Both the position numbers and the translations under genes were made by a program. Shown here in pieces: positions 18,501 to 27,254 of a stretch of 64,000 bases of DNA (the stretch's first letter is position 1; the number at the start of each line of letters is the position of its first letter). Source of the stretch: Pseudomonadota bacterium (GTDB lineage: Bacteria > Pseudomonadota > Alphaproteobacteria > Acetobacterales > Acetobacteraceae); NCBI GenBank assembly GCA_021816925.1, contig JAKAWQ010000002.1:166156-230155 (forward strand). Reading direction: 5' to 3'. The notes under the pieces were generated by a model, which worked only from the letters and a program-made list of their open reading frames with translations, had not been told where the DNA came from and made no database searches.

Positions 18501-20162
18501 GTGAACGAAGCGGACGAGAGTGTCGATGTCGTGGTTGTGGGGTCCGGCGCGGCGGCGCTGACCGCGGCGCTCACCGCTGCCGTGGGCGGGCTTGGCGTGC
18601 TGATCCTCGAGAAGACCGGGCGAATCGGTGGAACGAGCGCGATGTCGGGGGCGGGCACCTGGATACCGGCCAACCATCACGCGCAGGCCGCCGGCATCGC
18701 CGATTCGGAGGCCGAGGCCCTTACCTATCTCCGCTCCGCCTCGCCCGCCGGCTGGGCCCAGTTCGAGGACGCGCTCTGGCAGCGCTTCCTCGCCGAGGCG
18801 CCGCGCATGCTCGCCTTCGTCGAGCGGCACACTCCCCTCCGCTACGCCCTGACCGGGGAACCCGATCCGCAAGCCGAGGCGCCGGGCGGAAAGCAACGCG
18901 GCCGCATGGTCTCTCCTTATCCGCTGCGCCGCGGTCTCGTCGGCCGCTACGGCCGATTGATCCGCCGCTCCACCCTGCCGCACCGCTTCAGCTATCTCGA
19001 GACCCTCCGCTTCGACCTCTATCACGAGCCGGTGCGAACCGTTCTGAGGCTCGCCCCGCAACTCCTCTGGCGCCTTCTCACCAACGCCGCCGGCCAGGGC
19101 AATGCCCTGATTGTCGGCCTGCTCAAGGGCTGCCTCAATCATGGCTGCCGCATCGCGCCCGGCCAGCGCGTCGTCTCGCTCCTGACCGACGAAGCGGACG
19201 GCTCCGTGATTGGCGTCGAAGTGGAGGGAAAAGGCGGGCGGCGGCGCGTCGCTGCGCGTCGCGCGGTGGTGTTGGCCACCGGCGGATTCGAATGGAACCC
19301 GGAGATGCGGGAAAGATTTTTTCCCGGGCCGTTCGACCGGCTCGGCAGCCCGTCCGGCAATGCGGGCGACGGTCAGCGGCTTGCCGCGAGTGTCGGGGCG
19401 AGGCTCGAGCGGATGGACCAAGCCAATGTCTATCCGACCTTGCCCACCATCTACGAGGGCCGGCCGCACGGCCTGCCGATGATCTTCCAGGCGGAGCCGC
19501 ACGCAATCGTCGTCGATCGCAATGCGCAACGGTTCGTTTCGGAATACGACTACAACATCGGCGAGGCGCTTGACCGGCGCAACCCGGAGAACGGGAAGCC
19601 CCGTCACCTCCCTGCCTGGCTGATCGCCGATCACCGCTTCCTCCGCCGCTCGATCGTCTTTCGCTACTACGCAGCGAAGGAGCCGGGATGGGTGCGTCGT
19701 GCGCCGGATCTGGCAACGCTCGCCCGCCTCGCGGGCCTGCCCGCGGCGACACTCGCGGCAACGGTTGACCGCTTCAACCGCTTCTGCCGCGCCGGCCGGG
19801 ACGAGGATTTTCATCGCGGCGAAAGCGCCTGGGAGCGGAGCAAGGCGAAGCCGCGGACGGACGGACGGAACCCGACGCTCGGGCCGATCGAACAGCCGCC
19901 CTTCGTCGCCATCCCGCTCAATCGTTCCCTGCTCGGCACGAAAGGCGGCGCCCGCACCAACCCGGATGGCCAGGTGCTGCGGGAGGACGGCAGCCTGATC
20001 GGCGGGCTCTACTGCGCAGGCAATGTGATGGCGAACCCGATCGGCACGCGCGCGGTTGGTGCCGGCACCACGATCGGGCCCTGCATGACCTGGGGCTATA
20101 TCTGCGGCAATTCGCTCCTCAGGGCGAACCGCGGCGACGACGCGACGCCGGCACCCGCCTGA
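18501..20162 (+). CDS. FAD-binding dehydrogenase, 3-ketosteroid-delta1-dehydrogenase/fumarate reductase flavoprotein type
   Basis: 553 residues from GTG 18501. The FAD motif VVVVGSGAAALTAALTAA is at residue ~11, followed by GGTSAMSGAGTWIPAN typical of KstD-like proteins. The central domain and the C-terminal NPIGTRAVGAGTTIGPCMT that closes the FAD site are intact. KstD enzymes desaturate 3-ketosteroids, but many homologues in alphaproteobacteria act on unknown cyclic or alpha,beta-unsaturated compounds. No steroid genes are near; the decayed enoyl-CoA hydratase abutting its stop hints at a former acyl-CoA pathway. Confidence 0.82.
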   Translation: MNEADESVDVVVVGSGAAALTAALTAAVGGLGVLILEKTGRIGGTSAMSGAGTWIPANHHAQAAGIADSEAEALTYLRSASPAGWAQFEDALWQRFLAEAPRMLAFVERHTPLRYALTGEPDPQAEAPGGKQRGRMVSPYPLRRGLVGRYGRLIRRSTLPHRFSYLETLRFDLYHEPVRTVLRLAPQLLWRLLTNAAGQGNALIVGLLKGCLNHGCRIAPGQRVVSLLTDEADGSVIGVEVEGKGGRRRVAARRAVVLATGGFEWNPEMRERFFPGPFDRLGSPSGNAGDGQRLAASVGARLERMDQANVYPTLPTIYEGRPHGLPMIFQAEPHAIVVDRNAQRFVSEYDYNIGEALDRRNPENGKPRHLPAWLIADHRFLRRSIVFRYYAAKEPGWVRRAPDLATLARLAGLPAATLAATVDRFNRFCRAGRDEDFHRGESAWERSKAKPRTDGRNPTLGPIEQPPFVAIPLNRSLLGTKGGARTNPDGQVLREDGSLIGGLYCAGNVMANPIGTRAVGAGTTIGPCMTWGYICGNSLLRANRGDDATPAPA

Positions 20163-20400
20163 TCATCGCCTCTTGAAGACCGATCGGCGCTTCTCGCGGA
20201 ACGCGGCGACGCCTTCACGCCGATCCTTCCTCGTAACGAGGCGCCCGTTGGCCTCGATCCCCGGCAGAAGCCCTTCCGCCAGCCCCATCCGCAGGCCGTG
20301 ATGGATCGCCTTCTTGGCTTGGCGCACCGAAAGCGGCGCTTTGGCCCGCGATCTCCTCGGCCGTGGCCGAGCGCCTCCTCGGGCAGCGTGGCGGGTGGTG
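20163..20400 (-). pseudogene. Enoyl-CoA hydratase/isomerase C-terminal remnant
   Basis: The last 55-60 residues read APLSVRQAKKAIHHGLRMG, then GIEANGRLVTRKDRREGVAA and FREKRRSVFKRR, the characteristic C-terminus of the crotonase family. The upstream part is frameshifted: pieces such as LPEEAL and ATAEEIAG occur in other frames between 20345 and 20400. Roughly 200 N-terminal residues, including the oxyanion-hole region, are missing. The stop touches the convergent flavoprotein's stop. Non-functional remnant. Confidence 0.75.
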
Positions 20401-20415
20401 CGGATTGTTGAAAAG

Positions 20416-20445
20416 TTGACAGTGATCACCTGGGATCGCTACTCT
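20416..20445 (+). promoter_or_regulatory. Candidate sigma-70-type promoter for the alpha/beta hydrolase gene
   Basis: Consensus TTGACA at 20416-20421, an 18-base spacer and TACTCT at 20440-20445. The surrounding 150 bases are AT-rich compared with the window, as expected of a promoter region. The start codon chosen for the gene is about 105 bases downstream. Confidence 0.45.
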
Positions 20446-20551
20446 GAGATAAATGCTAAAATGGTCTTTAGTGCCTGCTAGGGCTCTGAATGTAGACGAC
20501 CTCTGTCATCTTAGGCCTTTTTGCTTTTGTTCCGCCACAGGATACACGGCA

Positions 20552-21478
20552 ATGATGATGAGCCGGGCAATCAGCAGGGCGTTCCTCAACGCCTATAGCG
20601 AGAACCAGCCGATCAGGGCGCGTCTTGAAGGCGTCGCCGACCTGATGCGCCACGGCTATATCGACAATGCGTGGGAAGTCATCCAGCAGTTGAACCAGAC
20701 GGAACGGCAATTACAGCCCCTCGAATGGCTTTCATGGGCATGCGACCGGCTGGAGATCCTGCGCCCGCCTCCTTACGACGATCCGAACGACGTCGAATCG
20801 ATCGCGCTGGACGGCTTGGCTCGAACGGTTGCGGTGCGGGCTCCTACCGACGTGATGATCGCTCGGTCCTGGGCGGCAACGCGGGTGCTCGTGGCATTCG
20901 GGGGGGTCGGCGAGGCCTTCTGGTCGGTGCCGCCCTTCCTCGAGGTGCCGAACTGCCACCTCGTGCTGCTGCGCGACACCACCCGGCTGTTCCACGTGGC
21001 CGGGATCGAGGGGCTGGGCAGTATCTATGCCGAGTGCGTCGTGGCGCTGCACAAGCTGATCCGGAAGCTCGGTGCAACCCAGGTCTTCATCACCGGCAAC
21101 TCGAGCGGCGGCTACGCCGCCCTTCGCTACGCGCTTGACCTCGATGCGCGTGGGGTTCTGGCGTTCAGCCCATTCACCCGGATCAACGCGACCGAGGAGG
21201 AGCTGGCGAAGTTTCCGGCCGTCCGGCCGCTCTCGCGCAGCCGGCCGGAGATGATGGAAGACCTCCTGCCGCTCTACGCCAACCACCCCAAGCCACCGCA
21301 GGTGATCATCGTGTACGGGGACAAGCACGCTCTCGACACCGAGCACGCGCTGCGCATGAAAAACCTTGCGAATGTCACGCTCGAGCCGGTGCGTGGCTAC
21401 GATGGGCATCACGCCTGGGCAAAGCTCCTGGACGAGAACAAGTTTCGCCCGCTGCTCAAGCGGTTGCTCTCGTTCTGA
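20552..21478 (+). CDS. Alpha/beta-hydrolase-fold protein
   Basis: 308 residues from ATG 20552 (two further ATGs follow at once). A GNSSGGYAALRYAL segment gives a G-x-S-x-G nucleophile elbow with Ser in the expected place, preceded by VLVAFGGVGEAFWSVPPF. Candidate acid and His are in VYGDKHALDTEHAL and GYDGHHAWAKLL near the C-terminus. The first ~100 residues are helical and unlike standard esterases. Similar proteins occur in polysaccharide and glycosyltransferase neighbourhoods, but no substrate can be assigned. The extended upstream frame to 20453 covers the promoter region and is not favoured. Confidence 0.65.
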   Translation: MMMSRAISRAFLNAYSENQPIRARLEGVADLMRHGYIDNAWEVIQQLNQTERQLQPLEWLSWACDRLEILRPPPYDDPNDVESIALDGLARTVAVRAPTDVMIARSWAATRVLVAFGGVGEAFWSVPPFLEVPNCHLVLLRDTTRLFHVAGIEGLGSIYAECVVALHKLIRKLGATQVFITGNSSGGYAALRYALDLDARGVLAFSPFTRINATEEELAKFPAVRPLSRSRPEMMEDLLPLYANHPKPPQVIIVYGDKHALDTEHALRMKNLANVTLEPVRGYDGHHAWAKLLDENKFRPLLKRLLSF

Positions 21479-21613
21479 CGCCCGGTCCGCGCCGCTCCAC
21501 CTCCGTTTTCTTCCGCCTTCACCCGTAACCGCCGTATGGACGGCGGGCGCCGATCCGTGCAAAGGTTCGGCCTCGGTTTTGAATCGGAGCCAGCATCGGG
21601 AGCAGATCGTCCG

Positions 21614-21919
21614 GTGACAGAGCTCGTGACCAGGCCAGCCACGAAGGTCCGGCCGGCAGCGGAATGGCCGCGCCTGCACAAGGTCATCCTTCTGAACGAC
21701 GACTACACGCCGCGCGGATTCGTCGTTACGGTGCTGAGGGCGGAATTCCACATGAGCGAGGATCAGGCGCACCGGGTGATGATCACGGCGCACACGCGCG
21801 GCGCCTGCGTTGTCGCCGTCTATACGAGGGACGTTGCCGAAGCGAAGGCGACGCGCGGAACCGACGCCGGCCGCAGCAAGGGCTATCCGCTCCTCTTCAC
21901 GACCGAGCCCGAGGAATAG
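21614..21919 (+). CDS. clpS: ATP-dependent Clp protease adaptor ClpS
   Basis: About 101 residues from GTG 21614. ClpS docks on the ClpA N-domain and delivers N-degron substrates to ClpAP. The core LHKVILLNDDYTPRGFVV is conserved, with the N-end-binding DDYTP loop. MSEDQAHRVMITAHTRGACV and YPLLFTTEPEE complete the fold. PRGFVV instead of the usual MEFVV and the short length fit the second, alphaproteobacterial ClpS type. An in-frame ATG at 21536 would add 26 residues but has no ribosome-binding site. No clpA is adjacent. Confidence 0.9.
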   Translation: MTELVTRPATKVRPAAEWPRLHKVILLNDDYTPRGFVVTVLRAEFHMSEDQAHRVMITAHTRGACVVAVYTRDVAEAKATRGTDAGRSKGYPLLFTTEPEE

Positions 21920-22193
21920 GCGCGCGCGGGCGTCGGCCCTCCGCCCGCCACCAATGTGGCCCAGTGACCACGAAGCTGTGCAAAATGGCCATCTGGCGGG
22001 TCATATCCGTAGTTGTTCTACATTCAATTCCCGCCATAGCCAGGTGAAGCCGTAGGTCGCCATCGGGTCGTTCTGGTCGGGTGCACTGCCGCGCGCAGCG
22101 CTCGGGGGCGCCGGAACTTGGCTGCTTGGCTGAAGTACATCGAGAACCGCCCGCGCGGTGCCCAGGATCGTACGCGCCCGCGCACCCCTCTGA

Positions 22194-22529
22194 TCAGGCC
22201 ACGGATTCCCAAGCTCACTGTTCAAGTCGGGCCTGACCTCGTTTACGGATTTCCTTGCGAGCCGGGCGCGCGCTGAACCGCCTCCGGGCCTCGATCGCGT
22301 ACTGCCGGCTCTTCGGCGGGATGCGAAGCGGGACCGGGCGCGCGCGCACGAGGTGGCACAGGACGCGGAAGGCAAGGCGGGGGCGGCCGCGCATGCTTAT
22401 CTGCACCGCAGCGAGGGCGATTTCGCGAACGCGCGTTACCGGTGTGCGCGAGCCGGCCGGCCCGAACCGGCGGGAACGCTTGCCGGAGAATGGGCGGCGC
22501 TGGCGCGGGAGTCCCGCCGGCCGGATTGA
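22194..22529 (+). pseudogene. Remnant of a conserved alphaproteobacterial hypothetical gene
   Basis: The frame is open after a stop at 22191 but has no upstream ATG, GTG or TTG start before the conserved portion. The text AHAYLHRSEGDFANARYRCA, then RAGRPEPAGTLAGEWAALA, matches the C-terminal pattern of small uncharacterised proteins that read LHRxEGDLxNAxYWYxRAGRP. The usual WY is replaced by RC. Probably an N-terminally truncated gene. The region 21920-22193 upstream shows nothing recognisable. Confidence 0.5.
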
Positions 22530-22554
22530 CAGCGGTATCATGACAGCGCTAGCA
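22526..22554 (+). promoter_or_regulatory. Candidate promoter and LacI-type operator before the sulfatase
   Basis: TTGACA at 22526-22531 is followed 17 bases later by a weak CTAGCA, and TGACAGCGCTAGCA at 22541-22554 is an imperfect dyad with the central CG typical of LacI/GalR-family operators. It overlaps the -10 position, where a repressor would block transcription. The third gene of the downstream cassette encodes a LacI-family regulator, which makes the match meaningful. Confidence 0.5.
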
Positions 22555-22586
22555 GAACTCCAGCCGCTGCAACGTCCGGGTCCGCC

Positions 22587-24038
22587 ATGACGCCCCGCAA
22601 TCTCCTCTTCATCATGTCTGACGAGCACAGCCGCCGCGTGCTCGGCTGCTACGGCCACCCGATGGTCCGGACGCCAAACCTCGATAGGCTGGCCCGCCGC
22701 GGCGTCCGCTTCACCGACGCCTATTGCAACTGCCCGATCTGCGTCCCCTCGCGCGCCAGCTTCGCCACCGGCCGCTATGTCCACGACATCCGCTTCTGGG
22801 ACAATGCGATCCCGTACAACGGCAGTATTCCCTCCTGGGGCCATCGCCTGATCGAGGCGGGCCATCGGTCGGTCTCCATCGGCAAGCTTCACTACCGCAG
22901 CACGACTGACAAGAACGGCTTTGATGAAGAGGTGATGCCGCTGCACGTGGTTGACGGAGAGGGCGATCTTCTCGGCCTGATCCGGAGCGAACTGCCCGTG
23001 CGCAAGGCCGCGCTCCGGCTTGGCCGCGACGCCGGCCCCGGCAACTCCAGCTATCAGGACTACGACGACCGGATCACCGCCTCCGCTGCCGCCTGGCTCG
23101 CCGCGCGCGCCCGCGAACCGGCCGGGAAGCCCTGGGTGCTGTTCGTTTCGCTCGTCTGCCCGCACTTCCCGCTGATCGCCCGCCCTGAATTCTACAATCT
23201 CTATCCGGAGAACAAGGTTCCCTGGCCCGGCCAGTACTCGCCCGAGGAAAGGCCGGATCATCCTTTCATCGCGGCAATGCGCGAGAGCATGATCTACGAC
23301 AAGGGGTTCGATGCGACGAAGGTGCGCCGCGCCATCGCCGCCTATTTCGGGATGGTGACGTTCCTGGACCATAATATCGGCAAGCTTCTCGCCGCCCTCG
23401 AGGAAACCGGCCTCGCCGCGACGACGCGGGTCATCTACACCTCCGACCACGGCGACAATCTCGGCACGCGCGGGCTCTGGGGAAAGTCCACGATGTACGA
23501 GGAGTCCGCGGGCGTGCCCCTGATCATGGCCGGCCCCGAGGTGCCGCAGGATTTCGTCTGCCACGAGACCGTCTCGCTCGTCGATTGTTTTCCGACCATC
23601 CTCGAGTGCACCGGCGCGGCGCCGCATCCCGATGATCGGGACCTGCCGGGATGTGCGCTCGATTCAGTGCTCAGGGGACACGCCCCGGGACGTACCGTCT
23701 TCTCCGAGTACCACGCTGCCGGCTCGGCTGCCGCGACCTTCATGATCCGCAAAGGGCCATTCAAATACGTCCACTATGTCGGCATGCGGCCGCAGCTTTT
23801 CGATCTCGATTCCGATCCTGAGGAGCGGCGCGATCTCGGGACGGATCCGTCCTGGCGCGGGCTCATTGCCGAGTGCGAGCAGCTCTTGCGCGGTATTGTC
23901 GATCCCGAAGCGGCGGACAAGCTTGCGCGCGCCGACCAGGAGGCGCGCATCGCCGCCGTCGGCGGCCTCGAAGCAATCCTGAAGAAGGGCACGTTCGGCT
24001 TTTCGCCCGCGCCGGGCACCCAGCCCGTTTACGACTGA
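22587..24038 (+). CDS. Sulfatase (arylsulfatase/choline-sulfatase type)
   Basis: 483 residues, alkaline phosphatase superfamily. NLLFIMSDEHSRR provides the metal-binding Asp, and CVPSRASFATGRY holds Cys52 in the C-x-P-S-R sequon that a formylglycine-generating enzyme converts to the catalytic residue. Further metal ligands lie in YTSDHGDNLGTRGLWGKST. It has no signal peptide, so the sulfate ester should be cleaved in the cytoplasm after import. The MFS gene 35 bases downstream and the LacI regulator form one cassette with it. Substrate (choline sulfate, sulfated sugar or aryl sulfate) is undetermined. The maturase is not in the window. Confidence 0.88.
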   Translation: MTPRNLLFIMSDEHSRRVLGCYGHPMVRTPNLDRLARRGVRFTDAYCNCPICVPSRASFATGRYVHDIRFWDNAIPYNGSIPSWGHRLIEAGHRSVSIGKLHYRSTTDKNGFDEEVMPLHVVDGEGDLLGLIRSELPVRKAALRLGRDAGPGNSSYQDYDDRITASAAAWLAARAREPAGKPWVLFVSLVCPHFPLIARPEFYNLYPENKVPWPGQYSPEERPDHPFIAAMRESMIYDKGFDATKVRRAIAAYFGMVTFLDHNIGKLLAALEETGLAATTRVIYTSDHGDNLGTRGLWGKSTMYEESAGVPLIMAGPEVPQDFVCHETVSLVDCFPTILECTGAAPHPDDRDLPGCALDSVLRGHAPGRTVFSEYHAAGSAAATFMIRKGPFKYVHYVGMRPQLFDLDSDPEERRDLGTDPSWRGLIAECEQLLRGIVDPEAADKLARADQEARIAAVGGLEAILKKGTFGFSPAPGTQPVYD

Positions 24039-24073
24039 GAGAGACGGCCAAGTCAAAAGGGGAGAAAAACAAC

Positions 24074-25363
24074 ATGGCATTTACCTCGAACCGATGGATC
24101 CGCATCCTCGGCGCGTCGTTCCTGATGTACACGGTCTCCTTCATCGACCGTACCAACATCGCCATGGCGATCCCCGCCATGAAGCAGGAGCTCGGCTTCA
24201 CCGCCGCGGCCATCGGCTTCGCCACCGGCCTCTTCTTCTTCGGCTATGTCGTGCTGCAGATACCCGCCGGACGGCTTGCCACCACCTGGAGCGCCAAGAA
24301 CTTCATCCTGACTCTGATCATCGCCTGGGGCGTCGTCTCGATGTCCACGGCGCTGGTGCATACCGAGGCGATGCTCGCGCTCAACCGCTTCGTGCTCGGC
24401 GTCGTCGAGGGCGGTGTGCTGACGGCGACCATCGTTCTGATCCGCCACTGGTTCCCGCGTGCGGAGCGGGCGCGCGCAAACATGATCTTCCTCGTCAGCA
24501 TCCCCTTCGGCGCCTTCATCGCGAGCCCGATCTCGGGCTTCATCCTGCACTCGGTCGGCTGGCGGCCGATGTTCGTGATCGAGGCCATCCCGGCCTTCGT
24601 CTGGGCGGCGGTCTGGTACTGGGCCATCGCCGACCGGCCGGAGCAGGCCGCCTGGCTGCCGGCGGCTGAGAAGGCCGCCCTGGTGGCAACCCTCGCCCGC
24701 GAGGCCGCGGAGGAACGCACACGCTTCGTCGCACAAGGCCACTGGTCCCGCGCCATCGTGCACCCCTCCGTACTGCTCTTCGCCGCCTACAACTTCCTTG
24801 CCCTCATCGGCAGTTGGGGCTTCACGATCTGGCTGCCGAGCCTGCTCAAATCGTTCCACATCGGCATCGAGACCGTGGGCGTACTGGCCTCCCTGCCGTA
24901 TCTCACCGGCGTCGCCGCCATGATCCTGTTTGCCGTCACGTCCGATCGGATGCAGGAGCGCAAATGGCACATGATCCTGCTCACCGCCGGTGCTGGAGTG
25001 CTGATGCTTCTCGAGGTCTGGCTGCAGTCAGCAGGGGTTGCACGTGTCAGCCTCGCGATCGTGCTGCTCAGCCTCGCGAACGGTCTCTTTTACGGCCGGT
25101 TCGGTGCCTTCTGGGCGCTTCCCTCGGAGTTTCTGCCCGCAGAGCTCATGGGCATTGGGGTCGCGATGGCCAACGGCCTCGGCAATCTGGGTGGGTTCTT
25201 CGGACCCTTCATCGTCGGCTGGGTGGAAACGACCACGCACAGCTTCATGGTCGGGTTTGCCTTCCTCGGCCTCTGCATGATTGCGGGCGCCTTGCTCGCG
25301 ATCCCCATCCGAACGTGGAAGGACATACCGCTCGCAACCGCGGCCGTGCGAACAGATCGTTGA
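24074..25363 (+). CDS. MFS transporter, anion:cation symporter-like (ACS family)
   Basis: 429 residues with about 12 hydrophobic segments. SFIDRTNIAMAIPAMKQELG at the N-terminus is the classic signature of the ACS group (organic anions such as tartrate, phthalate, sugar acids). Motif A-type residues occur in the first loop (PAGRLATTWSAKN) and the central loop separates TM6 and TM7. AGGGGAG lies a few bases before ATG 24074. Placed between the sulfatase and its probable LacI regulator, it is the likely importer of the sulfatase substrate. Confidence 0.9.
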   Translation: MAFTSNRWIRILGASFLMYTVSFIDRTNIAMAIPAMKQELGFTAAAIGFATGLFFFGYVVLQIPAGRLATTWSAKNFILTLIIAWGVVSMSTALVHTEAMLALNRFVLGVVEGGVLTATIVLIRHWFPRAERARANMIFLVSIPFGAFIASPISGFILHSVGWRPMFVIEAIPAFVWAAVWYWAIADRPEQAAWLPAAEKAALVATLAREAAEERTRFVAQGHWSRAIVHPSVLLFAAYNFLALIGSWGFTIWLPSLLKSFHIGIETVGVLASLPYLTGVAAMILFAVTSDRMQERKWHMILLTAGAGVLMLLEVWLQSAGVARVSLAIVLLSLANGLFYGRFGAFWALPSEFLPAELMGIGVAMANGLGNLGGFFGPFIVGWVETTTHSFMVGFAFLGLCMIAGALLAIPIRTWKDIPLATAAVRTDR

Positions 25364-25405
25364 GCAAGGTTGCCGCGACAGCCAGGGTGCTGCTATCGAC
25401 GAGGC

Positions 25406-26485
25406 ATGCGAAACCGTGCCCGGAAGTTGAAAAATCCTGAATCCCGCCACCTCCGCCCGGGCCTCGGCCGGGTCAGGCTTGCCGATGTCGCCGCCGCTGC
25501 CGGCGTCTCCCCGGTCACCGTCTCGCGCGCGCTGCGCCGGCCGGAACTCCTGGCGGAGTCGACGCGGGCGGTGGTCCGGGCGGCTATTTCGCGGCTCGGC
25601 TATTTCCCGGATCTGATTGCCGGCAGCCTCGCCTCGCGCCGCACCCGGCAGGTTGCCATCGTGGTGCCCTCACTCGCCTCGCCTGCTTTCATGACGACGG
25701 TCCAGGGCGCCTCCGACACGCTGCGCGCCGCCGGCTACCAGATGGTGCTCGGCGACAACAACCTTTCCGGCGAGGACGAAGTCGCACTCATCGCCTCCCT
25801 GCTCGGCCGCCGTGCCGATGGCATCATCCTTGCCGACATTGCCCAGTCGAAAGCCGCGCGGCTCCTGCTCGCACGGAGCGGCGTGCCGGTGGTCGAGACC
25901 TGGACGCTCACGTCCCGGCCGATCGACATGAATGTCGGCTTCGACAACCGCGCCGCCGCGCGCGCGATGACCCGTCACCTCATCGAGACCGGTCGGCGCC
26001 GCATCGGCATGATCTGCGGCCCGCTCCGGCAAAACGAGCGCGGCCGGCAGCGCCGCCTCGGCTTCCTCGACGCGATCCGCGCCGCCGATCTCGCCGCCGA
26101 CCTCTTCGTCGAGCTGCCGTTCCCGAGCCGGCTCGCCGATTGTGGCGCGGCGCTTGCCGAATTGGTGGCGCGCGCCCCGGATCTCGATGCCGTCTTCTGC
26201 AGCGGCGATACATTCGCAGCGGGCGCGCTGCTCGAGGCCGGCCGCCGCGGCTGGGCCGTGCCGGAGCGCATTGCCATCGCCGGCCTCGGCGACGTCGAAC
26301 TCGCCGATTGCCTGAGCCCGCGCCTTTCGACAGCCCGCGTGCCGGGTTACCGGATGGGCGCGCTCGCCGCCGAGATGGTCATCGAGCGCCTCCAGGGGCG
26401 GGCCGTGGCATCACGCATCGTCGATGTCGGCTTCGCGATTCTCGCCCGCGAAAGCACCGTCCCGCCGCTCGCCGCCGTCCGCTGA
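25406..26485 (+). CDS. LacI-family transcriptional regulator
   Basis: 359 residues. The helix-turn-helix reads RLADVAAAAGVSPVTVSRAL with hinge helix SRLGYFPDLIAGSLASRR, then a periplasmic-binding-protein-like effector domain (VAIVVPSLASPAFMTTVQGA and AVFCSGDTFAAGALLEA). The nearest look-alikes are gluconate-type GntR repressors. It lies about 40 bases after the MFS gene and probably regulates the sulfatase-MFS-regulator cassette through the dyad at 22541-22554. ATG 25406 begins a basic leader (MRNRARKLKN); the earlier in-frame start has no support. Confidence 0.9.
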   Translation: MRNRARKLKNPESRHLRPGLGRVRLADVAAAAGVSPVTVSRALRRPELLAESTRAVVRAAISRLGYFPDLIAGSLASRRTRQVAIVVPSLASPAFMTTVQGASDTLRAAGYQMVLGDNNLSGEDEVALIASLLGRRADGIILADIAQSKAARLLLARSGVPVVETWTLTSRPIDMNVGFDNRAAARAMTRHLIETGRRRIGMICGPLRQNERGRQRRLGFLDAIRAADLAADLFVELPFPSRLADCGAALAELVARAPDLDAVFCSGDTFAAGALLEAGRRGWAVPERIAIAGLGDVELADCLSPRLSTARVPGYRMGALAAEMVIERLQGRAVASRIVDVGFAILARESTVPPLAAVR

Positions 26486-27254
26486 AGGCGCCGTTCGCGC
26501 CCGTCATCGGGCGGTTCGCCGATCTTGCCCCCAGGCTTGCCGCCTGCGGAACCGAGGTAACCCGCGGTACCGCCGGAACCGGCCCCCTCCGCACGCTCCG
26601 CCACGGCAGCTCTGCCCGCGCAATCGGACCGACCGCGGACAGAGGGATGCGCCGGCGATGCAGGGAAACGACGGCTCTGCGATCCCCGGCGGCGATGGCA
26701 AGAACTGATCCAGGAGCGGCCGTACGAAGGACCGTAGGCCCGTCCTGGTGCGGATGATCGCGGGTGGCGTGTGAGGAGGCAGAGTGCGGGGCTGTTCCGC
26801 GCTCCTGGCATGGATCAGTCGGGCGTCACGGATGGCGGTGCCCGTAAGTCGGCGGGCAATCGTCTGGAGCGGCCTCCAAAGCCGCAAGAGTCTTGTGCGG
26901 GGGACAGGAAAAACTGCCACCCGAAACCGAAGCGAAGTACCGGCAAACTGCTTGCCGGGTGCCGACGCACATTCCCTCGTGTGCCGGCGGACCGGCGAAG
27001 GCGGTCGGCGTATTGCCGCGCTATAATGATGGACAAGCGTCTATATTGTCGTTCCTACGAGCTTTACTTGAACGCCGTGCAAACCGCCCGAAGATTCCCG
27101 GTCCCGACGATGCAGGAAACAGTGGAATCGGGCACGCGGTGATGTATTTACTTTCCCCGCGGCCGGATTCGCGCGCCGGGAACCGACCGCCGATCCCCCT
27201 CCTCCGGCGCCGGGTGCCATCCTGGCGCATCGGCAACACCCAAGGACAGCAGGT
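26486..27254. other. 769-bp intergenic stretch, no gene recognised
   Basis: Open frames on both strands here lack family-like sequence and good start signals. Features of note are a TATAAT word at 27022-27027, a possible -10 for the kamA operon though no convincing -35 is in place. There are also words around 26728-26755 (GTACGAAGGACCGT, CGTCCTGG) that partly repeat those near 14132-14155. Probably decayed DNA plus the kamA promoter region. Confidence 0.4.

Noticed and set aside
26771..27142. 123-residue frame as a possible gene or transposase in the gap before kamA
   Set aside because: No recognisable motif, poor start context, Arg/Pro-rich composition like a shadow frame.
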